8,988 nt of DNA from assembly GCA_021806865.1 (NCBI GenBank), contig JAKAPU010000108.1, positions 1 to 8,988 of the forward strand. Reading direction: 5' to 3'. This DNA is from an archaeon. GTDB taxonomy: Archaea; Thermoproteota; Nitrososphaeria; Nitrososphaerales; CADDZS01. Position 1 is the stretch's first letter, and each line of letters begins with the position of its first letter. Below the pieces are notes generated by a model, which was not told the DNA's origin, did not search any database, and was given only the letters and a program-made list of their open reading frames with translations. This document shows positions 1 through 6,175 of this stretch, in pieces. A program made the translations under genes and the position numbers.

Positions 1-2
1 AT

Positions 3-1181
3 CTATTTAGTAGACACAACCACATCGTTCTAACCGCCTCGGACGTAGCATATCAAGTCTCACTCGGCTCAAGTAATTTGAAAGTAATACGATTACGCTA
101 TCGTAGAGAGGGAAGTTATCCCAGAATCAGGAACTTTTTGCTGTCCTTACCAACTTGGCTTGAGGAACGCCAGTTGCTCCGGAATCTAAACTATGATATG
201 GTAGTAATACATGGAACGGGAAGCGTAAGCATTCCTTTGCCGACCATGGTTGCTGCAATTGCTCGTTTCACTTTACACGATTCTTTCTCAAGAAATTTGC
301 CAATGATGTTCTCAACAAAGCAGAGTTCTCGTCCAGTGGTGATTTTCTTCCACGGTTTGCTCTCCGAACAAAGCCATTCGGTCGTTACAAGAGACTATTA
401 CGAACTCTGGGAAAATATCCTGGCAAGGGAACAAGATGGATCAGTGTATGCTGACGCCTACATGCAAAGAAAGTTTGATCACTCATCACGCAAACCCTCG
501 ATAACTTGGTACTCTCCTGTTGATGCTTCGATTTTCCGGCCCGAGAGTCGAGCAGAAGGATTCGCAGTGCTACAGGAGCATTTTGGCCTAAAGTTGCAAG
601 AAACAGTTGGTGACGAACCGGTTGTACTATTCTACGGTCGGCCCGATTTGATAAAGGGGTTCCCACTGGTGCGGTCACTTGTATCGAAGCCAAGAAATTT
701 CTGGCTTATGATAGTTGGACCGACTGGATTAGGAAGCACCATCGACAAAACGAACAAGCTTTTGATAATAGATCATAACTTTGACAACAAAATGGCCCCG
801 CACTTCATCGCCTTATCCACGTTAGTTCTGAATCCCGTCACTATCAACGGAATATCAAGAACCACGATCGAATCAATGCTTTGTGGCAAGCCAGTGATGA
901 TGGTTTCTGGATATGACCGCACACCACTTGTTGAAGGCAGAGATTTCATTGGAATTAGAAGCAGCGATCCAGTTAGCATAATCAAGCAAGTTGAAGAGGT
1001 GATTTCGGAGGATGACTTTAGAAATCAGGTTGCCTCTAACGGGAAGAGCATTGCAACGACTCTGTTCAATATGAAAGCCGAGGGAAACCGGTTAGACTCC
1101 TTCCTAGAAACTATTGCTCACTTGAACAGAACGGATCGAATTGGCACATTCATTACAACAGGGGAAGCTCGCACTAACTAA
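3..1181 (+). CDS. Glycosyltransferase family 4 (GT-B fold), 5' end cut by the window edge
   Basis: Probably transfers a sugar from a nucleotide-sugar donor to a growing surface glycan on the cytoplasmic side. The frame is open from base 3, so the TTG at 78 is not a convincing start. The 25 extra codons include a strand (HIVLTASD) that matches the end of the first Rossmann unit of GT4 enzymes, so only roughly 25-40 residues seem to lie off the window. Numbering from the TTG at 78, the acceptor domain has a buried strand plus FFHG (90-93), the linker has SPVDASIFRP (146-155), and the donor domain opens with VVLFYGRPDLIKGF (182-195) and MIVGP (211-215). The EX7E region is NGISRTTIESMLCGKPV (257-273), in which Asn257 replaces the usual first Glu while Glu265 is kept. 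The gene converges on the ceramidase-like gene with a 92-bp gap. Family assignment is solid; donor and acceptor are unknown. Confidence 0.85.
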   Translation, partial: LFSRHNHIVLTASDVAYQVSLGSSNLKVIRLRYRREGSYPRIRNFLLSLPTWLEERQLLRNLNYDMVVIHGTGSVSIPLPTMVAAIARFTLHDSFSRNLPMMFSTKQSSRPVVIFFHGLLSEQSHSVVTRDYYELWENILAREQDGSVYADAYMQRKFDHSSRKPSITWYSPVDASIFRPESRAEGFAVLQEHFGLKLQETVGDEPVVLFYGRPDLIKGFPLVRSLVSKPRNFWLMIVGPTGLGSTIDKTNKLLIIDHNFDNKMAPHFIALSTLVLNPVTINGISRTTIESMLCGKPVMMVSGYDRTPLVEGRDFIGIRSSDPVSIIKQVEEVISEDDFRNQVASNGKSIATTLFNMKAEGNRLDSFLETIAHLNRTDRIGTFITTGEARTN

Positions 1182-1273
1182 TTTCCACTTGTAAACTTGC
1201 GGGAACTGGCATGAGTATAGTGACAAGGCTATTTTGAATGTGGGAACAAGCCGTATTACAGGCGCAATAAGCA

Positions 1274-2374
1274 CTAGAGAAAACTGTTGCAAAGGATTTT
1301 GCCCTTCGCTCTAATCTCTGTTTCTGCTTTGGAGTCTACCCAGCAGAGAGCTTGCGTTTCATAATCATTCCGCAAGAATGCATCCCGTGTCGGAATATAC
1401 CCTCGATAGCCATTAAGGTAGCTCGCAACGATCAAGTTATTGTGGAGTTCTGACTCTTTAATTGCTAGGCCCGTAGAAGCGAAAACTTCTCCTGGCACAC
1501 CCAAAATCACGAGGTTGGCAATCTTCAGAGCGTGAAGATCTAGGCTTGTGCCAAAAGGGGGAAGAGGACCCACACCCATGGTTTTGCATGAAAGCCCCGA
1601 CTCATCAACCTCTGTGCTGTTGCGAAGGCTTTCCAGCGCGACTTGGCTCAGTTCTTGTACCATAATCTCAACATCAGAAAAAGATCCGCCATTCCGTAGG
1701 GGAAGCACATCACCGCAGGAACCATTTAGGAAAAGTGCGTTAAACTCTTGGCCAAAATTTTCTTCCAACTTTGATGCGAGGTGACCAGGCCAGTCAGCTG
1801 AAATCTGCAAATTTTTCGGGCCCTGTATGGTAGGATGGCATGCATAGTTTAGAATTGCAGCTATGGGTTTCTCATTCCTGTCTCTGAATAACATTGTAAC
1901 GATTTCTGGATCTATTGCTCCCGCTATCGGTTTGCGGCGGTTGAACGTTAACCTTGCCTTGCCTCTGCTTACAGTTGCCATCGCCATTGTCGAATTTCTG
2001 GCGGCAGACTCTACTATTTCTGCAAGCACTGAGGGGAGCGTTTCTAAATATTTCATAGCAGATTCGTTTGGCTTTGCGACGATGTCTGTCATTGCGGGAC
2101 CTGAGTGGTTGTGAGTTGCGAAAATTAGCGTATGATTGATTCTGCTTTTGTTTAGCTCTCGATTTATCTGCGCAACAGTCTGATCACTAAACCAGCAGAC
2201 ATCACACGAAATCAAGGCTACTGAGCTCTCTCCGTCTTCAAAGTAGAGCGCGCGGCCGAACAACTTGTCGTGCACCCCACGAGAAGGTTCGTTTCGATTG
2301 GAGTACCCATCCATTGTCACTCCGGGTGGGGGTGTTATGTCCCCCTTCGCGTGGCCTACCTGCAACAGTGTCAT
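1274..2374 (-). CDS. Neutral/alkaline non-lysosomal ceramidase superfamily hydrolase (Ceramidase_alk N-terminal domain-like)
   Basis: Family members are zinc-dependent amide hydrolases; true ceramidases cleave the N-acyl bond of ceramide. The protein (366 aa) covers the catalytic domain only, without the C-terminal beta domain of full ceramidases. Family landmarks occur in order: VGHAKGDITPPPG (6-18), MDGY (21-24), ATHNHSGP (86-93), ACHPT (178-182), SADWPG (192-197), NGSCGDVLP (217-225), GVPGEVF (292-298) and NGYRGYIPT (321-329). His88/His90, His180, Glu296 and one of Tyr323/Tyr326 are the likely counterparts of the two His, Glu and Tyr zinc ligands known in the Pseudomonas enzyme. No signal peptide is visible, so it is probably cytoplasmic. 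The ATG start puts the family's N-terminal motif at residue 6 and has no clear Shine-Dalgarno site. Beside glycosyltransferases, and in a cell that may lack ceramide, an N-acylated sugar or lipid is a likelier substrate. That substrate is inference. Confidence 0.85.
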   Translation of the reverse strand: MTLLQVGHAKGDITPPPGVTMDGYSNRNEPSRGVHDKLFGRALYFEDGESSVALISCDVCWFSDQTVAQINRELNKSRINHTLIFATHNHSGPAMTDIVAKPNESAMKYLETLPSVLAEIVESAARNSTMAMATVSRGKARLTFNRRKPIAGAIDPEIVTMLFRDRNEKPIAAILNYACHPTIQGPKNLQISADWPGHLASKLEENFGQEFNALFLNGSCGDVLPLRNGGSFSDVEIMVQELSQVALESLRNSTEVDESGLSCKTMGVGPLPPFGTSLDLHALKIANLVILGVPGEVFASTGLAIKESELHNNLIVASYLNGYRGYIPTRDAFLRNDYETQALCWVDSKAETEIRAKGKILCNSFL

Positions 2375-2435
2375 CGCTTATTCTTGAACTCTCGCTCGTT
2401 TCCCTTAATCTACGGTTGTCTCGAAAGCTGACTAT

Positions 2436-2447
2436 TTTGAGATCAAA
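2436..2447. promoter_or_regulatory. Short palindrome in the divergent intergenic spacer, possible operator
   Basis: TTTGA-GA-TCAAA is a perfect 5-bp inverted repeat with a 2-bp spacer, near the middle of the 144-bp gap between two divergent genes. It is a plausible dimer-binding site for a regulator of both genes. It is short enough to arise by chance in AT-rich spacer DNA, and no regulator gene is visible in the window. Confidence 0.2.
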
Positions 2448-2491
2448 TGGCTCTCCAGACTATAGTTTGAATAATTCTATCCCTGGTCAGG

Positions 2492-2502
2492 TACTATAAT
2501 AA
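2492..2502 (+). promoter_or_regulatory. TATA-like element upstream of the P-loop kinase-like gene
   Basis: The stretch TACTATAATAA is centred about 22 bp before the ATG at 2519. In archaea a TATA box lies roughly 25 bp upstream of the transcription start, so transcription would begin at or just inside the first codons. That implies a leaderless transcript, or a short leader if the in-frame ATG at 2546 is the true start. If the organism is bacterial, TATAAT (2495-2500) would serve as a -10 box, but I see no good -35 partner at the usual spacing. Confidence 0.35.
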
Positions 2503-2518
2503 CTCGACAGCTCAGGTA

Positions 2519-3742
2519 ATGATACTGTTGAACGTAGATTATAGCATGAGCGCTAGTTTGACTAAGAAATTGCCATCCAGCGACGAAGAGTATTTTGAAC
2601 TTGTGACAAAGTGTTTGGAGGAATCAAACGGGGCAAGAATTCTTAGTCGTGAGTTAAAAGAAAAAAATACAGTCTGGTTAGTAACTTTCAAAGACGTAGT
2701 GTACACAGTAGTTGGTGGTAGGAACCTTAGCGGTCTAAAATACGAACAACCTTCTGTAATTATTTCCTGGAATGATACGCCATTCCCTTTCTTAATGCCA
2801 TGTGGTGAAGGTATTACTTACTTTGATCTTAGATTTCACCTTAGATCTCGCAACCTGGAAGGTTTGGGACAAGCGCTTTGCGGCCGCCTGATTGCCTCCG
2901 GAATAGGACTAATTTCTTTCCATGATTTTCGACGACACGCCGGGCCTACTGAAGTACTTGCCAGCGCAGCTGGAAGGGTGGCTTCATATCTGAGACGAAA
3001 TCGCCGGGGAAGGAGACCAAGCGAAATGATAATTTTCGTCGGACCTATAGCTAGCGGCAAAACAACCCAGCGGATGATGTTGTTCAGATATATGTCAGAT
3101 TCGCAAAGAGTTTTCACTTTAACATTTCCACCATTTGCATTCCTTAGCCACTCGATAGCAGGGACTGTTGCTAGGTTTGTATCACTTCCTCGAATCCGAA
3201 CCCTATCAAATGCAGACCTTAACGAAGACTCATTGGATCTTCTTGCTGATTACGCACCAGCCGCCTTGCAAAAGATAATCGGGCAACTTGCATTGATGGA
3301 TTTGGTGCAAGTAGTTGCGTTTCTATTCTCGGCTAGAATACTGAGAAGCTTAGGCTTTAGTATTCTGATAGAAGACTTCCTGCCTGCAATTAAGCTCGAT
3401 CACGATTTATTCTTTAACCTCTACCAAGACCATACCAAGTCAAGTGGAATCACTGGACTCTATAATTATCTGGGCCACTTGACAGAAAGAATCTCTCCGA
3501 TGCGACCCGTGTGCGTTATACTCCAAGCTACTGCGAATACACGACATGCGCGAAGCGTTGGAAGGGCATATAGAATAGTGGACGTCGCATCAACGCACGA
3601 CCAAAACAGAGAATTGAACCTTGAGAAGGTTAGTAGATCGTTATTCGAGGAGTGCATAGTCATAGACACAGATAACCTTTCTCGGGAAGAAGTGTTTGAA
3701 AGTCTACTCTATCACCTACGATTTCACGATGCTATAGATTAG
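2519..3742 (+). CDS. P-loop kinase-like protein, thymidylate-kinase-type C-terminal domain with an unassigned N-terminal domain
   Basis: A 407-residue, probably cytoplasmic protein. The C-terminal half (about 169-407) opens with a hydrophobic strand and a perfect Walker A motif, GPIASGKTT (175-183). A strand ending in ILIEDF (282-287) sits where thymidylate kinases have their Asp-Arg-Tyr-type motif. An Arg-rich stretch, TRHARSVGRAYR (341-352), may be the lid, and a final strand (CIVIDTDN, 379-386) precedes the last helix. Real dTMP kinases are about 200 aa and lack the N-terminal half, so a housekeeping role is unlikely; phosphorylating a sugar or another small molecule is more plausible. The N-terminal 165 residues match no family I can name with confidence. 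A segment YFDLRFHL (101-108) resembles the IDLH strand of the neighbouring nucleotidyltransferase, which hints at a degenerate nucleotidyltransferase fold. An alternative start is the ATG at 2546. No Shine-Dalgarno site is at normal spacing for either start. Confidence 0.7.
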   Translation: MILLNVDYSMSASLTKKLPSSDEEYFELVTKCLEESNGARILSRELKEKNTVWLVTFKDVVYTVVGGRNLSGLKYEQPSVIISWNDTPFPFLMPCGEGITYFDLRFHLRSRNLEGLGQALCGRLIASGIGLISFHDFRRHAGPTEVLASAAGRVASYLRRNRRGRRPSEMIIFVGPIASGKTTQRMMLFRYMSDSQRVFTLTFPPFAFLSHSIAGTVARFVSLPRIRTLSNADLNEDSLDLLADYAPAALQKIIGQLALMDLVQVVAFLFSARILRSLGFSILIEDFLPAIKLDHDLFFNLYQDHTKSSGITGLYNYLGHLTERISPMRPVCVILQATANTRHARSVGRAYRIVDVASTHDQNRELNLEKVSRSLFEECIVIDTDNLSREEVFESLLYHLRFHDAID

Positions 3743-3803
3743 GCGTCTATTCATCGAATGCCTCAAAGGATCGGGATGCTCTCTGGTAATTACACATGAG
3801 AAA

Positions 3804-3819
3804 CTTGGAATCCTCCAAG
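3804..3819 (-). terminator. Small hairpin between convergent genes, candidate terminator of the minus-strand operon
   Basis: CTTGGA and TCCAAG form a perfect 6-bp stem with a 4-nt loop in the 90-bp gap between the two convergent stop codons. On the minus strand the stem is followed by TTTCTC, a short pyrimidine tract that could help end transcription of the four-gene operon. On the plus strand no T tract follows directly. Archaeal termination relies mainly on T-rich runs rather than hairpins, so the role is uncertain. Confidence 0.35.
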
Positions 3820-3832
3820 CACAGTTTACAGT

Positions 3833-4912
3833 CTAGCCATTGAATCCCAGGACCTTCCGGCCTAACTGCTCTATATTTCTCTTAAATCTTAACGAGCCAA
3901 TCAGTAGCGGCAAATATTCTGTTATCTCATCCTTCCTTTTTAGGCGATCGAAGAGTGCATCAATACTCAACATTCTGGGAAGCTTTACTGGAAGTTTTGG
4001 TGAACCTGCAGATTGTGCCACTGTTGTTCGGGCCACAAGATCCATTGCTTCGATATCCAAGACACTAAGATAACTCGAATAGATCCCGCCTACCACAAAG
4101 GAAGATATTTCGACGAAAGCAGTTATTGCTGTTTGTAGACCTTCTCTATTAGTGTATCTCGTTAGCAGGTCACGTTCATGTGCAATCGCATCAAGAGGCT
4201 CAATGATGTCGTCTACAGTCATATTAGCTTCCTTAATTATCGAATGAGACATCCTCACGATCGCATCTGTAACTTCATTAGGCAGATAGAGTTCAAAAGG
4301 TTCGCCTCCACCTGCGGGTAGGTATGAGATTTTCTTCTTAGAAGAAAGGAGAGGAAAAGACGAAAGATATCTGACACCTAGTACAGCGAGCTCGGTATGA
4401 AGATCTATTATCGTCGGATTGTTCCCAAACATAAACCCCGTGGCATACTTTTTTGACAAGTCATCAATCGCTCGGAAACCGTGAGCTTGGAGAAGACGCG
4501 TGCTTCTTTCAAATTCATCGTAGTCTATCATCACGTCGATATCAACCCCAACAGCCCCAGACTTGTTTATGGTTTTGAAGACCACATAATCTATCTCGCT
4601 TTCCCGGAAAATGGCGCATAGTTTGACAAGTAATTCATCTCGATCTGATCTTAGTTTCTCAATTTCTATAATTTGCTTCTCAAGTAACTTCATTAGTTCA
4701 CGCGCAAAATGCGAATCTAGCTGAGAAAGCAATTGGTATGTGCAGGAAACAATTCTGTTTTCGTTGATCAACCTTACAAACGCTTCGACGTATTTAGGCT
4801 GGAGTGCATCAAGTCTCGCGTCCAATTCTTGTGTAGCAGTAGAGTGAGGCACCAGGTGGAGTGCAATAGATCTCAATGCCTCTTGAGCTGGATCCAAGCC
4901 AGTAGGTTTCAT
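3833..4912 (-). CDS. Nucleotidyltransferase-fold protein (uncharacterised NTP_transf_5-like family)
   Basis: A 359-residue soluble protein with the layout of the uncharacterised nucleotidyltransferase family often found in polysaccharide and natural-product clusters. It has a helical N-terminal region (about 1-100), then the core nucleotidyltransferase sheet. The strand IDYVVFKT (107-114) is followed by GVDIDVMID (122-130), whose Asp124 and Asp126 would be the paired metal ligands. A helix with LQAHGF (141-146) follows, then a strand TIIDLHTEL (167-175) whose Asp170 is placed for the third carboxylate. The usual Lys-Gly after the first strand is Lys-Thr here. Activity would be transfer of a nucleotidyl group from an NTP to an unknown acceptor. 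The ATG directly abuts the TAA of the upstream GT4 gene (TAAATG, 4910-4915), with no Shine-Dalgarno site, so translation is probably coupled. It is the last gene of the operon. Confidence 0.75.
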   Translation of the reverse strand: MKPTGLDPAQEALRSIALHLVPHSTATQELDARLDALQPKYVEAFVRLINENRIVSCTYQLLSQLDSHFARELMKLLEKQIIEIEKLRSDRDELLVKLCAIFRESEIDYVVFKTINKSGAVGVDIDVMIDYDEFERSTRLLQAHGFRAIDDLSKKYATGFMFGNNPTIIDLHTELAVLGVRYLSSFPLLSSKKKISYLPAGGGEPFELYLPNEVTDAIVRMSHSIIKEANMTVDDIIEPLDAIAHERDLLTRYTNREGLQTAITAFVEISSFVVGGIYSSYLSVLDIEAMDLVARTTVAQSAGSPKLPVKLPRMLSIDALFDRLKRKDEITEYLPLLIGSLRFKRNIEQLGRKVLGFNG

Positions 4913-6145
4913 TTAGAATAGCACATCTTGGAAATTTGAATATGCGTGAGCACTCCTCTCTGCAAAAAACGATTCAGATGCTCTACTGATCTCTTGTGTA
5001 AGCCTAGGGTCATTTCCTATTCGATCCGCATATTTTCGGATATATGGTTCGAAACTTTCGCCGTTCTTGACGACATCCCCGGTAAAACCGATTTTGGCGA
5101 TACATTCTTCGACACCACCAACGGCTGTTCCAATCACTGGACGACCTCTTAACTGAGATTCCACAACTGCATAAGGAAGCGGCTCGTTCCAGCGGCTAGT
5201 AAACAACACAACCCAGATTCTCTTGAAAAGCTCCGCCATCTCGTCGCCGGACAACCATCCAAGAAACTCTATCTTGTTTTCGTAGAGCCTCCCTTTCGAC
5301 TTTGTAACAAGTAGTTTCACGTTCGCGAAGGACACGTCGTTAATCTTGGATTCAGCAATGTCAAATCCCTTCATGTATCTGTCTCCTCCGAGGAATCCTG
5401 CACATATCTCGTGATTCTTATTGAATTGCGGCAGGACGTACTTTATGGACATGTTGACCGGATTATAGATCGTCTTATTCTTGTTCCTAAACCTTGATGA
5501 AAACTCGCCAATGCTGCTTGCGATCAAGTCAGCTTGTGCTTTGGAAACTGTAATGAAGCAATCGATAGAATCAATGAGATCTGCAAGTTGAGAGATTTTC
5601 ATAAGGTTCCGCCAAGCAAGGGTCACGACGGCACCTGTCCATGAAGTAAATGTCCTGTCGTGCTCTTTTGATTCATATATTCGGGAGCATCGAGCGCAAG
5701 TGAGATCACTCCATACGTTTTCGCATGTCTTATGCGAGATAAAATTGTACATCGAAGCGTGCGGGCATATCAACTGGTAATCGTGCAAGTGTACAACAAT
5801 TTTCGCAGCTACTTTCTCGCGCCTCAAAAATGGTGCAAGGAAAATTAGTTTTCCAGGGATGTACACAACGTCACTTTGAACGGCTAGTTCTTTGATTTTT
5901 TCCTTGATTTTCCTACTGGAAATCAGAAGTGAGCTTTTCTGGGTTGAACTGATATCAAGGTGTTGTATTTCACAAGAGGGCCCAAGATTCTTGGCTACTC
6001 GACTAGTGGTGGCCACAGTGACATGATGACCGAGTTCTATCAACTTTGACGCATAAAGTTGTGATGCAACCTCGGCCCCTCCTCCTTCTGGATACCAAAG
6101 CTCGCTTAGTATCAAGATTCGTGACAAATTAATCGTGATTCCCAA
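4913..6145 (-). CDS. Glycosyltransferase family 4 (GT-B fold) with a four-cysteine insert
   Basis: A retaining-type GT-B glycosyltransferase, probably acting at the inner membrane face on a lipid-linked glycan. The N-terminal domain has ILILSELWYPEGGGAEV (10-26), the classic Gly-rich first loop and helix. It also has VVHLHDYQLICP (117-128), with Cys127, Cys141, Cys150 and Cys153 nearby; similar Cys-containing acceptor loops occur in many GT4 enzymes and may bind metal. The donor domain contains NPVN (228-231), FLGGDRYMKGFD (251-262), EFLGWLSGDEM (293-303) and an intact EX7E motif, Glu321 and Glu329, followed by GRPVIGTAVGG (334-344). The listed start is a TTG without a Shine-Dalgarno site. 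A second TTG at 6127 would give an N-terminus more typical of the family, so the start is uncertain. The gap from the membrane protein gene is 30 bp, and the stop abuts the next gene. Confidence 0.88.
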   Translation of the reverse strand: MGITINLSRILILSELWYPEGGGAEVASQLYASKLIELGHHVTVATTSRVAKNLGPSCEIQHLDISSTQKSSLLISSRKIKEKIKELAVQSDVVYIPGKLIFLAPFLRREKVAAKIVVHLHDYQLICPHASMYNFISHKTCENVWSDLTCARCSRIYESKEHDRTFTSWTGAVVTLAWRNLMKISQLADLIDSIDCFITVSKAQADLIASSIGEFSSRFRNKNKTIYNPVNMSIKYVLPQFNKNHEICAGFLGGDRYMKGFDIAESKINDVSFANVKLLVTKSKGRLYENKIEFLGWLSGDEMAELFKRIWVVLFTSRWNEPLPYAVVESQLRGRPVIGTAVGGVEECIAKIGFTGDVVKNGESFEPYIRKYADRIGNDPRLTQEISRASESFFAERSAHAYSNFQDVLF

Positions 6146-6175
6146 AGTTTGCTGAAAGAATGGGCGAGCGGGTTT

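Noticed and set aside
385..693. Minus-strand reading frame of 102 codons inside the left GT4 gene
   Set aside because: It lies antisense within a clearly conserved glycosyltransferase and its translation has no recognisable motif, so it is a shadow frame.
1182..1273. Terminator search in the 92-bp convergent gap after the left GT4
   Set aside because: Only 4- to 5-bp imperfect stems and a repeated GGGAAC hexamer were seen, with no strong T tract, so no terminator is called.
2375..2420. TATA-like TTAA on the minus strand upstream of the ceramidase-like gene
   Set aside because: The match (GATTAAGGG) is poor and common by chance, and no second promoter element supports it.
2519..3742. Calling the P-loop protein a housekeeping thymidylate kinase (tmk)
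   Set aside because: It is twice the usual length, lacks the canonical Asp-Arg-Tyr-type motif (IEDF instead) and sits in a glycan cluster, so only a kinase-like fold is claimed.
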